A DNA stretch of 64,000 nt from Agriotes lineatus (GCA_940337035.1 OW679202.1:44843763-44907762), one strand, 5' to 3'; positions 35,210 to 46,119 are shown, counted from the stretch's first letter. Made by a program: numbers and translations. The notes: generated from the letters alone by a model not told the origin.

Positions 35210-36112
35210 GCGTAAAACGGGGTAACTTCGTCAGGGTTTTTGTACATTTTCCGCGCTGTAACCATATAGGATTTTTTTAGGATAACAAAATGAAATGATA
35301 CCTACCAGCTAGAGATGGACAATTATTATCCGTCCTTTGGTTTTTATAAATAACGTTTATACGTCCGATAAATCGCTAAACAATTCCTGACGAAGTTGTA
35401 CAGATTTTTGGACAACTTCGTCACCTAACCCAAATTCGTCTATAAACGAAGTTGTACGTTTCTAGGGACAACTTCGTCATGGTAGATAACTAATTTTGGT
35501 AACTTTATTATGGTACATAAATAATTGCATCATTTGAAAACAAATTTAAGGTTATATTAAGGCACAAAATGGTTTAAATTGTTTCTCTCCATGAAACTCA
35601 CCATGAAGTCTTCGCCAGGAAGGTTGTCTCGAAAAATCACTGCTTTACGTCCTTTTTTATCGAGATAGCCTTTGATAATCAGTCTTATTTCTAACTTTGT
35701 TAATGGATAAGACCAAGCTGAAAGTTGATTTATGGCACCAACAATTTCCGACTCCTCCAACGGCGTTAAGGCTTTTGGGTGGCCTACTGATTTAATATGT
35801 CTACCATGCCTCTTGTCTTGAAGCGTTGTTCGCGGTATTCCATGTTTTTTGCTGGCAGCCGACACCGAGAGGCCATTTCCAATATCCTTCAGTGCGTCTT
35901 CAACTAACTGGGGATGATAACGCTGGTAACTCCTACCTCCCAACACTTTTCTGTGTTTCTTTGGTATTATTAAAGGAATAGATACACTTTCGACGTAAAC
36001 ACAACGGAACCGAAACGATAACTGTAGATTTTGAGGTTATGCTTACACAAGCGTACATCGGCTGCCTAACTGACGAACTTGCTCGCGATGACGAAGTTGT
36101 CCCATTTTACAG
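35210..36112 (-). mobile_element. Pogo/Tigger-like element with partial transposase
   Basis: The ends are inverted repeats: GTAAAACGGGGTAACTTCGT (35212-35231) against the complement of ACGAAGTTGTCCCATTTTAC (36091-36110), with several mismatches. The core motif TGACGAAGTTGT recurs six times, including two head-to-head pairs inside (35388-35423 and 35447-35479), probable transposase binding sites. It contains a psq-type DNA-binding ORF on the minus strand. The flanking TA duplication is not clear. The ~900-bp length implies loss of the catalytic part. Confidence 0.7.
35557..35967 (-). pseudogene. Pogo-like transposase, N-terminal psq helix-turn-helix part
   Basis: Encodes a DNA-binding domain of the Pipsqueak/CENP-B type used by pogo/Tigger transposases. 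The frame reads PKKHRKVLGGRSYQRYHPQ, then EDALKDIGNGLSVSAASKKH and GIPRTTLQDKRHG, the canonical psq HTH in which LSVxxASKKxGIPxxTL forms the helices. SKKHGIP is intact. A linker with LTPLEESEIVGAINQLSAWS and a block GEDFMVSFMERNN follow, where family members continue into the CENP-B-like and DDE domains; here a stop comes after NHFVP. The codon where relatives begin (Met-Pro) is ATA-CCA at 35967-35962, so the start looks mutated. About 137 residues against ~500 for a full transposase. It could in principle be a co-opted DNA-binding fragment; I favour a relic. Confidence 0.8.
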
Positions 36113-36737
36113 CATCGACATTTTTACAGCCGAATGTTTTTCTTGGAATTTTTCATTCCTATATTTCTAACGTGAGGTGTTCCCCTTTTTCCGGTGATTC
36201 CTCTTAAAACTAATATTTTATTTATTTTCCTTCTTCTATTTGGAACAATCAATGCTTGAGAGAGAACTTCTTACAGTTAGAATAAATCATAGTTCGTTTT
36301 GTGTTGGATAGTCAATACTACATTGAGAAAAAAGCTAAACAACTTATACTGAAATGCAAGAACATCAAGAAGGCAAATGTGAAGATTAGAAATTGGATAA
36401 AGCTATGAGACAGAATAATAGAAATATCTTCAAAATGTTTTGTACACTTAATGACAATTCCGGGAATAAAGAATTTTTCGAAGGTCACCACCAGAAAAAA
36501 ACAAGGGGAAAGATGACGTAAGTTTTGAGATGAGGGTATTAGAGAAAAATTTAAATAAACAACCAGCAGGATGGTGACGAAGAGGAATGGGAAAAATCTA
36601 GCAATTAGCAAATTAGCAATAGCCAAGAACAAATTAATGCTATTAGAACCCCATAACGACATTTATTTAGAGATAATTTTCATTATTAAATGCTTTACAT
36701 TTAAATCCACTCGGTTATTTTACGTGTGCACTGCTAA

Positions 36738-36772
<35 letters not shown>

Positions 36773-37800
36773 TTAGGTAATGACAAATCCATAGTTTTCA
36801 AATTGAACACTACATATTATGCTCAATACTTCCACCCATCAAAACTAAATATTGAAATTTCTTAAAATGATAAACGTAAACTTCTAAATAGTTCTTTTGT
36901 ATTTAGCTCTTGCTAGTGAAGTTTAGAAGCTTCATTTTCAGAAATATCCATGACAGGACTACGAAGAGGATTTATCTAACCCAGAGTTATATTGTAACGA
37001 ATATAGTATGGCTATTTTAGATTTTCAAGGGCAGTATAAAATAAAAAACGAAAATCATGACGAGGTCGAATGGCCTACGCTTATGACAGGCCTATAGCAC
37101 GGATAGGTCAAATGGCCTACGTCTACGACAAGCCTACAGGAAAAGTCCAAAACTTTGTTTTGTCATGGAAAAATTCAGTTGATTTTAAATAAGAGTCGAC
37201 CTCCTTTTGCATTTCTCTGCATTTGTGCGAGGTATACAGGTTTCAGTTAATTAACAAAATACCTACGTTTTTATCTTGTGTTAAAATATTTGCATACAAG
37301 AGGATATAATTACAAAATTACTCCTAGTAACCACGATTTTTAATTTGTGCAATCTGAAATGTTAGGGAAAAGATGAAAAGGCCTCAGATTACCTTTAAGT
37401 AAAAACTGGAGTATTTTAAAATAGCATGTGAGGTTTCTTATCAAGACGGGCGGCCATGCTATTACAAATTTGTCCACTTTAATGCGAAAAATGCCACCCA
37501 TGTTGAGGATAATACTAAATGTTTAAGTGCCCTTTAATTCGAACAAAGGGGAGTCCCCTTCGTGTCGACTCTATTGTTCATTTGGTGGTATAAATTCAAG
37601 CCTTTCAGACAAGTACGGTTAAAATCGTATCTAGTTTTCTGTCTAGGTATATAATTATCGATTTAGTTTTAAGCTGGAACTGTGGAGATGTGATTTTGGA
37701 AAAATTCTTCAAGTAATACTCGAATTGACACAAAGTATAGAAAGGATTAAATGCACATTCTGCGAAGATTTAGAATAGTTTAAAGGTACTTGTACTTACA
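36113..37800. other. No gene recognised
   Basis: Lysine-rich + strand frames at 36340-36600 may be old LINE linker sequence, without a diagnostic motif. GAATGGCCTACGCTTATGAC (37068-37087) is repeated nearly unchanged at 37109-37128, a short tandem duplication of ~41 bp period. Confidence 0.45.
36740..36771. repeat. (AT)n microsatellite
   Basis: About 16 AT units. Confidence 0.97.
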
Positions 37801-38809
37801 GATTTAATATACTATACAGGGTATACCAGCAATTTAAAGAAACATTTTATATCTCGCTAAATGAACATGTCGAATATGAATTAGTCAATATATGACTTAG
37901 CAAACGCATATAAATGCAGTATTTGTTGATAACCTTCAGTTTTGTATTTCATAATATTTATTCCCGCTCTTATATTTTAAATGAAGAATAAGCTTAGGCG
38001 ATAAGCAAAAATGTACTTAAACTTACTGGAAGATCTCGAACATTGGACAAACTTAAGCAAATCAAAACGAAAGAAAGTCATCTTCGGCGTGTTTAAAATT
38101 TTACGACTACCAGTTAAACTTTATTACGAAAAAATACTTAGTTAAACTTTTAAAAACCCCGACAGTGCGTATAGCATCAGATAATTAGTAGCCTCCGCTG
38201 CTATTTAGTGGTGCTTCATATTTAATCCAAACATTTTAAATTCGCAGCAGAAAATAATATGGCGTAAAATTTATGAAATTACCAAGTTTTTATGTAATAA
38301 ACCGCTCGAAACCGTCCTTAGACTTAAATTCGCAAATCTCGATCATCCCAGCTTCCCAGAACTCTGTTTTCAAGATAGCAACAGCAATAGCATTAATTAA
38401 AAGGAAAGCGCAAGAAAGATAAAGCACCGACATACTAACTTTGTTGTCATTCAGTTGAGCTTTTCGAATTTCATTGTTCCGTTTTACTTTCTAATAAAAA
38501 CGTCCTTCAAAAATTAGAACGGAATTAATAACAGAACATCGTGGATTTTAAAAGTAACTAGAATATGTACCTAGCTGATAATTTACACTGGCTGAAAAAT
38601 CAAAGTAAAGCAAAAATGTTTGGGGGTGGCTGTAAGTAACAGAAAACAAATAAACGAAAGAAAACGTTACTAAAAATTATGCTTTTCGTGAATTACCTTT
38701 CGATTGTAAAATGGGGGATTTGCACATTGACTATAACAGTTAACAGTTGCATATTTAATAATTTCTCAAATTGTATTTTATAGCTCGAAATTCAACTATG
38801 CTTTTCTTA
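37801..38809. other. No gene recognised; one lone transposon-like end
   Basis: TATACAGGGTATACCAGCAA at 37813-37832 looks like a mariner-type terminus; I could not find its partner. Confidence 0.4.
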
Positions 38810-38811
38810 TA

Positions 38812-39543
38812 CAGTGTGGAAATAAAGTAACGGATAAATTCAATAATTTCGTTGATATTAATTTTTATGAAAAATTTTCGAAGGGGTGTATCGATTTGAC
38901 CATAAGGAATATTTGCAGCTGATTTTCAGTTTCTCATGTAATTTGTTTTACCATGACATGACGTCATCGACTTTTTTTAAATAACAACCTATATTTTTTA
39001 GTTTTTATTTCGGTAGTACTTTTTATCCTGTTTCGAACGGTATAAAATTTTCAATATGTTCCATTTGAAAAAAATGAGAAAAATGGTATTAAGGTTTAAA
39101 TATTAAAAACCAATTAAATGTGCAAAATATATCTAGCTACCGGTGAATAAAACAAAAAAGTTTAGTTACATATCAGAATTAAACAATTTGTAAATGTCAT
39201 AACAAAATAAGTGTCCCTTGCTTTTTCTAAATTAGACTTTACCTTTAGCAAACTATCTGTATTTTATTAATAAAAATGGTTTCTAATATTTAACTTTTAA
39301 GACCATTTTATATCATAGAAAACAACATAAAAAGTACTACCAAAATCAATAATAAAAAATACAGGTTGCCATTAAAAGAAAAGTCGATGACGTCATAACT
39401 TTTAAAACAAATGACGTAGCAACATAAATGTGGTTATAGTGTATGTCCCATAATTAAAATCGTTATACCCCTTCAAGAGATTTTCATAATAATTAACATT
39501 AACAAAGTTGATGAATGATATCCGTTACTTTATTTCCACACTG
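38812..39543. mobile_element. TA-flanked foldback element (CAGTGTGGAAATAAAGTAAC family), complete
   Basis: Begins CAGTGTGGAAATAAAGTAAC and ends with the complement of the same string; TA lies on both sides (38810-38811, 39544-39545). Arms pair with gaps for ~200 bp, through ATGACGTCATCGA on the left and TCGATGACGTCAT on the right, then GGTAGTACTTTTTAT facing ATAAAAAGTACTACC. No transposase seen. A half copy is at 50624. Confidence 0.92.
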
Positions 39544-39550
39544 TATGTAC

Positions 39551-39559
39551 GTTTGAACA
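39551..39559. repeat. SINE TSD, left (GTTTGAACA)
   Basis: Matches 39954-39962. Confidence 0.6.
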
Positions 39560-39953
39560 CATATGTATGTATGTCTTTATGTATGTATAAATCGATAACC
39601 TCATTTTACGTTTACACGTACCTTGAGGTGTAGAAGTTGGTGCTTTATACGTTTTAGCATCTATCGGTGCAAGGTTCAACTGGCCCAGTTTGGGGTTATA
39701 AAGTTGGAGCGAGCCTTGCGTGCATTGTGTTACGTGTGTGTCTTGGTGATTTGTTGACCGTGTTACTCTATCTCTTAGGCCTGTGGTTCTGAGTAGAACA
39801 CAGTTAATTTGGTGCCCAACTGTGAAGTCTCACCAAACCCGATACGGATCGCCAAGTCCGCGGAAAAATGTCACCCACTATGGGATTCGAACCTAGGACT
39901 TGCTTAATGTAACCCTAATGCTCTACCAACTGCTCTATTAAGCTTCTTTTGAA
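39560..39953 (-). mobile_element. tRNA-derived SINE
   Basis: On the minus strand the head near 39946 reads AGAGCAGTTGGTAGAGCATT (A-box region), followed ~35 bp on by CCTAGGTTCGAATCCCATAG, which contains a perfect B box GGTTCGAATCC. A body of ~300 bp follows and the 3' end is a TACA-type simple repeat (ACATACATAAAGACATACAT near 39565-39585). GTTTGAACA flanks both sides as a 9-bp TSD. A/B boxes, body, simple tail and TSD together make a SINE. The tRNA-like part differs from the heads in family 1. Confidence 0.85.
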
Positions 39954-39962
39954 GTTTGAACA

Positions 39963-40254
39963 TAAAGCACAATAAAATTCCCTCTAAGATGCTTTTTTCA
40001 AAGTGAAAATTTAATAATGTCGATTTATTTTAAAAAGAGCACCGTGTATATTTTTGCATTTTTAGTAAGCCTTTTTTACTATCATACTTCATACCATTAA
40101 ATTAAACTGTTTTTCAGATATGCGAATTTGAACATAAAAACAATTTACCCCCGAATGATGCTTTTTATCGATGGATAACACACACACGCGCGCAGTTAAA
40201 GTAACAATTTAACTACTCTAGTTCTTCAAACAAAGCATATAAGCAGATTTACAA
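39963..40254. other. Non-genic; short duplicated motif
   Basis: TTTGAACATAAAGCACAATA plus GATGCTTTTTT around 39955-40000 reappears as TTTGAACATAAAAACAAT plus GATGCTTTTTAT around 40127-40168. Confidence 0.5.
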
Positions 40255-40945
40255 AATCTGTAAAAGTCTTTACCCAGAACTTCCCTTGTCGACATTGTGC
40301 CACTAAATAATTTTAAAAATAAAATTAAGTTAAAAGTAAAAATATCTTTACATTTCTAATAAATTAAATACTTTTTCAAATAAAAAAATTTATCCCACTG
40401 GGGTTTGAACCGCCGCATCTGCAGAGCGATATTAACCGCATCTCCGTAGCGGATGTAACCACAGCGAAATTCCAACTGCGCTACCGAGGCTCTTTGAGAT
40501 AAGTCCGGCGCGCCCCTCTCTTGAACCGAACGATGTTATTGTTGAAACATTTTTACTCTTTTGTGACATTATCCTGTATCGGTTGCGTCTTATTTTTGGC
40601 AAGTGTAAAGCCTGACATATGTGAAAGTTATTACTTCTTTTTATTTCAAAATTAACCCAGATATAAACAAAATTTTATTATTTTAACCCTGTTTATATTA
40701 TTATGAAATTGTAGCGGTTTCATGCGAGGTAGATATATAATATGTATGCAAAATATCGTATTTCTCCGACAAATAGTTTTTGAGCTATACTGCCAACAGG
40801 CAGACAGACAGACAGACGGACGGAATTAAGAAAACCTCTTTTTCGTCATCTAGGAACCTTGAAACGTGAAGATATGAAGAAATCTCGGAAGGTGATTTTT
40901 TCATGATTACAATACTTTCTTCGTCTTTCAGACGAGAGAAGTAAA
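40255..40945 (-). repeat. Family-1 composite repeat, copy 3 (reference copy)
   Basis: From the left: AATCTGTAAAAGTCTTTACC (hairpin of the 3' end in reverse), CAGAACTTCCCTTGTCGAC, body, tRNA-like module, core, GACAGACAGACAGACGG, and the terminal stem-loop CTTCGTCTTTCAGACGAGAG with AAGT to 40942. On the minus strand, TAGCGCAGTTGG (40483-40472) matches the A-box consensus exactly and GGTTCAAACCC (40411-40401) the B box; ~60 bp lie between. Pol III transcription would run leftwards through the 3' hairpin to a T run. Confidence 0.88.
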
Positions 40946-41208
40946 CATGAAAATCCAGTGATACAAAAAATAATAAACAGGAACAAAACAAGAAATGCAG
41001 AACTAAATTAATTCCAGTATCAGATAAAATCAGATAAGAAAATCAAAGCTAAAACACCAAAATCTTATACGTAATTAAGTGACATTTTTAAATATTTGTC
41101 CTTATGTTTTTTGGATATTAAAGCACTAGAAAGCTAAAAATTTACAAATTTAACCACTTCGATTTTTATTTAATAGAACACCCTATATATCTCTGCATTT
41201 TTGAATTT
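40946..41208. other. Spacer between two inverted family-1 copies
   Basis: AT-rich. GAACACCCTATATAT at 41177-41191 resembles the centre of family 2. Confidence 0.4.
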
Positions 41209-41331
41209 TTACTTAACTCGTCTGAAAGACGAAGGAAGTATTGTAATCAAGAAAAAATTACCTTCCGCGATTTTTTCAGATCTTCACGTTTCAAGGTCTC
41301 TAGATGACGAAAAAGAAGTTTTCTCAATTCC

Positions 41332-41359
41332 GTCAGTCTGTCTGTCTATCTATCTGTCC

Positions 41360-41396
<37 letters not shown>
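41332..41396. repeat. (GTCT)n microsatellite
   Basis: Near-perfect GTCT/ATCT units within family-1 copy 4. Confidence 0.97.
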
Positions 41397-41397
<1 letters not shown>

Positions 41398-41457
41398 TGG
41401 CAGTATAGTTCAAGAACTATTTGTCGGAGCAAGACGATATCTTGCATGCATATTATA

Positions 41458-41905
41458 CAGGGTGTTATAGAAATTAGTGCAAATATTTTAACTCGTAATA
41501 GAACTCGCTAAACCGAACCACTTCTCTATTTATCATTTTTTCGAAAATGCCCTCAAAACTGAGTTAAAATTCAAAATAATTGTACTCTAAAAATGCATAC
41601 CCGCCTATGGAATAACATTTTAATTTAATGGCACAGGACACAAAAACATTTCTTTGACTTGCAAACCATCAAAAACTGCATAGGTACTGATAAAGCGTTT
41701 ACTTCACATCTATTCACCAAAGTACTTAATCAATTCAGATAGGTAAGTTATTGGCCGTATGTCGTTCACCTATAACTTAGAATTACTTACTAAGCGGCTC
41801 GTCAAATTTAGGGGAGATAAATAATTTAGAAAATATACGATTAAATGAAAAACGATTCATACTATCACTGGTTAAAATATTTGCACTCATTTCCATAACA
41901 CCCTG
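41458..41905. mobile_element. Mariner-type MITE, TA duplication
   Basis: The ends CAGGGTGTTATAGAAATTAG and the complement of CTCATTTCCATAACACCCTG are inverted repeats of ~36 bp, including TGCAAATATTTTAAC in both. TA at 41456-41457 is repeated at 41906-41907. Removing the 448 bp and one TA restores the ATTATATATCTACCT continuity seen in uninterrupted copies, an empty-site proof. No ORF of interest. Confidence 0.95.
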
Positions 41906-42415
41906 TATATCTACCTAGCATGAAACCGGTACAATTTCATGCAAATATATACAGGGTCAGCACCTTAGAAAAATAAAATTTTGTTTACTTTTGTGTTAAT
42001 TTTGAAATAAAAGAAAGTACTAACTTTCATATAGGTCAGGCTTTACATTTGCCGAAAATAAGACTCAACCGATAAAGGATAATGTCACAAAAGGGTAAAA
42101 AATTTTCAACCATTACACCGTGCTCTTCAAGAGACGCGCGCGCCAGACTTTTCACGAAGAGACGCGGTAGCGCAGATAGAATTTCGCCTTAATTATGTCA
42201 TCTGCGGAGATTCGGTTAGGGTCGAGCATTCCGCAGAGCTGCAGATGCGGCGGGTTCAAAGCCCAGTTGGATATATTTTTTTTAAATTTGAAAATGTATT
42301 TAATTTATTAGAAACGTGAAGATATTTGTACTCCTAACTTAATTTGATTTTTAAAATTATTTATTACCACAATGTTGACGAGGGAAGTTCTGGGTAAAGC
42401 CTTTTACAGATTTTT

Positions 42416-43379
42416 TAAAGAGTTTTTTTCTGATAATTCATTTTCTACCCCTAAACTCAATCGTTTTATAGATTTAATATATCCGGCGTTTCTCGGTTTT
42501 TCCTATTTGTTATTTATTGTTTCAGCAGTGGCTGGATCTTTATTTTCTAAACCTGTTTATTACGACGTTTATTTTTCCATGAAATAAAGGCATCTGAAAG
42601 CAATTTAATTGTTTAATTTTTGTTCAAGATTGCATATCTGAAAAACAGTTGAATTTAGGGTTATGAAGTAAGATGTGAAAAGAAATCTCATTAAATTGGG
42701 TTTTCAGAAATACAAAAATATACAAGACCTTGCATTGAAAAATCTAAAATTATTAAATATGCATATGTTGACCATCCTGTACCCAAAGCCACCATTTTAC
42801 ACTCGAAATGTAATCCACGAAAAATATATTTTTTGGTAACGTTTTGTTTCACTCAATAATTGATTTTTGTTACAACAGCCGCCTGAAGTTCAGCATTTTC
42901 TGAATAAAATCGTTAATATCTCCAAAACTGTTGTTAGACCCATACAACTTTATACCCTTATAACATCCCCATTGCAGGGGTATTAGTCGCTCCTGATTGA
43001 GGAGGTTTTAGGTATTGGGACCACAAGGTTGTCAAAGCCGGGGAAGTTGCTGGGATTTGAAAGCATATTTTCTGGTCCGGAATCAGAGGGTCATACTTCT
43101 CAACCACTTTCACTGCAAATGATTAGATTTTCAATGCATAGATATAGGGCATTTTACTTGAGAATGTCTTTTTCGCTACACTTTTTTGTGTCATCCTGTA
43201 TAATCAAAACTATTTTAGTAATGTGCACCACCTTCGTAGCTTTCTTTTATGTAATTGAATTTCATATAGCTCTCGTAGTTTTCAAAATATATTCCACCCC
43301 GCATCGTTGCCGAACCCTGTATATAAAAGCCAGTGCAGCTGCGTGCGTCCGCCACGCTGCATCGTCGCCAATATTACTT
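42416..43379. other. No gene recognised
   Basis: CCCTGTATATAAAAGCC at 43314-43330 immediately before the Jockey relic may be the edge of another repeat. Confidence 0.4.
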
Positions 43380-44140
43380 CCTTCTGCGTCATCTAATTGC
43401 AATTACACGATACGTACAGGCCAATCAGTTTGTTGCCCATGCTGTTTAAGCTTTTCCAGAAACTGTTTCTTGAAAATCTCATCTCTAGACATCAATTTGG
43501 GTTTCGCGGTGAGCATGCAACCATTGAGCAGGTGCATCGTGTAGTAAAGCAAATTAACAACTTCTTTGACGCCAAGGGATATTGTTCAGCTGCTTTGCTG
43601 GACGTTACTATGAATTTTGATAAGGTTTGGCCCCCGGGACTACTAAGAAAACTGAAAATTCAATTATCAACCCTATTATACCATATGTTGGACTCCTGTT
43701 TAAATAGCCAATGTTTTATGGCGAAGTATAAGGAATGTATCACAGACCTTCACTCCATTCAATCTGACGTACCCTAGGACATTGTCTCGGGCCTGTACCA
43801 TACCGACTGGTACTGGTACAGGAGTACACAAAACACCCAACATTTTCACTGCAGCATTTACTGATGACACTGCTATACTGGTAACTAGCAAGATTCCGAG
43901 ATTTGCATCTGAGAAGCTTCAACGCGCCCCGAATAACATTTAAATTTGGTTAAAGACTTGGCGACTCAATGTAAATGAAGCAAAAGCCCAGCATGACACC
44001 TTCACCCTACGAAGTGAGACATTATAAAACTATAACAGTTTCTACACCGCTATCTGACAGAAGATAAGTGAGTGAGTAACAAGTATCTCTCGCGTCTAAT
44101 GAATTCTAACACCGGCACCGTAGCAGTTGAATTATTAGAT
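43380..44140 (+). pseudogene. Jockey-clade LINE reverse transcriptase
   Basis: The frame 43397-43777 is a readable RT stretch. YRPISLLPMLFKLFQKLFLE (RT start) is followed by HQFGFRGEHATIEQVHRVV and CSAALLDVTMNFDKVW with the first catalytic aspartate (normally LDVSQAFDKVW), then KYKECITDLHSIQSDVP where the family has SGVPQGSVLGP. A frameshift and the loss of that block follow. FTDDTAILVTSKIPRFASEK at about 43857-43916 holds the catalytic box as FTDD (normally YADD/FADD), and WRLNVNEAKAQ with FTLRSET continue the family pattern. Both ends are truncated. One of the least decayed RTs here, but inactive. Confidence 0.88.
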
Positions 44141-44339
44141 AATAGTTAAGTTGTATACCGTCTTAAGCGTTGTGGTCCTTTAAACATAGAAACATAGTCA
44201 ATTATTTCTCTTCTTCTTACGTTAGGCCAGAGTTCTGTTTAGTTCCACTAAGTTGTGGTTCTAAGTCTATTTATTGTAGTGTAAATTGGTCAGTTAAGGA
44301 AATGTGTCAAATTACTAATTGTTAGTACTAGGTAGAGTG

Positions 44340-45120
44340 TAAATTCATCTCTCTTTCTCTAGTAGTTGCCTCATTGCTGAGGATCGTGGTCTTGTGTGGT
44401 TTTTACTATTTCATTTCAGTCTTCACGATTTTCGGCTTTTCTGAGGGATTCTTAAAATGTAGTACTCGTAGTTTTTTGGACTTGGGAATGATAGTGATGA
44501 TTATTCGCATGAAATATGCTTCTTCTCGACGAGCAATGTGGCCAAAGAATTAAAGAATCCTTTGTTGATACATGGTGGAAAGTCTAGTCCTGAGGTTTAT
44601 TTCTGCAATGGCCGACACGTTTGTGCAATGCGCTGTCCACGGTATGCACAACATTCGCCTCCAATCTCCGATAGTTTGATTTTTATCGATTTAGATATTG
44701 TGAGATTCTTCCACATTGTAGTTAATTTGGTCATTGCTGACTTTGCCGCAGCTATTCGTTTGAGTTTTGAAGGTATAATTTCCAGTATTGCTGATAATGG
44801 AGGAAAGGTAAAAAAATCCTGCACTGTATCAAAGTTGTTTAAAAGTACACTCGTCTGAAGAGTGTTATGCCATCAACTATCATTAGCTCGGTTTTTGCTC
44901 TATTTAGTTCCACCCTTTCCACTCTATCAATCAGGGATGCCGGATATTAGAGTAGTATCATCAGCAAACCTAAGGTTGGAGGATTTTTCCCCAATGCTTA
45001 CCCCTTTGTTCGATCCTTTAAGCGCCTTCCTCATTATATACTCGCCGTCTAAGTTGAAGGGGTCGGGCGAAAGTTTACAGCTTTGACGAACACCTGTATG
45101 AACTGCAATTGGTGCTACCT
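44340..45120 (-). pseudogene. RTE-like LINE, RT to C-terminus
   Basis: Minus strand: SCKLSPDPFNLDGEYIMRKA at about 45085-45025 (family: GCxLSPxLFNLYxExIMRxAL), NLRFADDTTLISGIPD at about 44985-44937 with an intact FADD box, then KRIAAAKSAMTKLTTMWKNL and TISKSIKIKL at 44760-44680, the post-RT block RRIAxAKxAMxxLxxIWKdxxIS. Only the distal third remains, with several frame changes. Confidence 0.8.
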
Positions 45121-45439
45121 TGCTGTTCTATTTTCACTACAGCAGCACTTACCTCATAAAGCTTTTGAATAGGTTCCACTAGATGTTTTGACGGTCCCAT
45201 TTTTAACATATTTCTCCCTTACACATACAAATCTGTTTTAAAAATAATGACATAGCAACAACTAACATTATGTTAATCTTGACTGTTGGATTTTTAATGT
45301 AAGATACCAACCACACGCTTGCTTGATTACTCCTGTGATATCAGATAATCATTGAAAAATCGATTTACTCCTCGTAGGGTAGATTGCTGATCGACTTACT
45401 TATTTAATCTCGACTTCTTATACATTTCTAGGTGTCGAG

Positions 45440-46119
45440 GTCGTCCCATAGTCAAATTTTCTCCACACCCTTTGGTGTTTCGTTATCTGCTTGGCTTCTG
45501 TTCAAGTCACCTGCCTTTCTTTCAGGGATGTGCAATGCCTGCATCTAAACTTTTCTATGGCCTACCTCTGCTTCGTTGAGTCAGTTGAGTCTCCCAGGTT
45601 CTTTTAGAGATTCTTGTCTCATCCATTCGTTAGAGGTGGCCAAACCAATGTAGTTGCTGCTTTTTGATTCGTTCACTTAAGAGTATCGTTCCCAGTTCCC
45701 TCCTTATGTCCTAATTATTTAAGTTTCTCTACTTGCTTCAATCTGTCCATATTCAACCATAACACTAACTGTTGTTTTTCCTTAGCTAAAGCCATCATTT
45801 ACATTTTTGTGTGTTTATCCTCATTTCCACTATGTCATTATATCATTAAGGTTTTTTCCCATTAAATCAATATCGTCATCGCATGCAAATAGTTTGAACT
45901 TTTTCCAAAAGGTGCGAACCGTCCAATCCACAACTATATTAAATAATAGTGACGATATTAAGTCATTTGTCTTAATCCTGTTGTTATACAGAATGATTCA
46001 GTTGTACTTCCACCTATTTTAACCCTTGCTTTCGACCCCAGAATGCAAGTTCTTGCATTAGCTTCCACAAACTTCGTCTCCTTACAATAGTACGTTTGTT
46101 TAAAATCTATGAACAAGTT

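Larger units (their letters stand above)
41209..42415 (+). repeat. Family-1 composite repeat, copy 4, carrying a MITE
   Basis: The + strand copy. 5' stem-loop ACTCGTCTGAAAGACGAAGG (41217 on), blocks CTTCACGTTTCAAGGTC, (GTCT)n (41332-41396), TATAGTTCAAGAACTATTTG, then a MITE insertion, TCTACCTAGCATGAAACCGG and the tRNA-like module. The A-box-like TAGCGCAGATAG is at 42168-42179 and the B box GGTTCAAAGCC at 42253-42263. The body ends GACGAGGGAAGTTCTGGG, then GTAAAGCCTTTTAC and AGATTTTTT (to 42415). It lies head to head with copy 3. Confidence 0.88.

Noticed and set aside
36318..36662. 114-codon hydrophobic minus-strand frame (possible membrane protein)
   Set aside because: Complement of A-rich sequence; no start context, no homology I can name.
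40380..40500. Possible real tRNA gene (excellent A and B boxes)
   Set aside because: It cannot fold as a complete tRNA by eye: no matching acceptor stem and an over-long middle. It occurs at a fixed place in a dispersed repeat, so it is a tRNA-like module.
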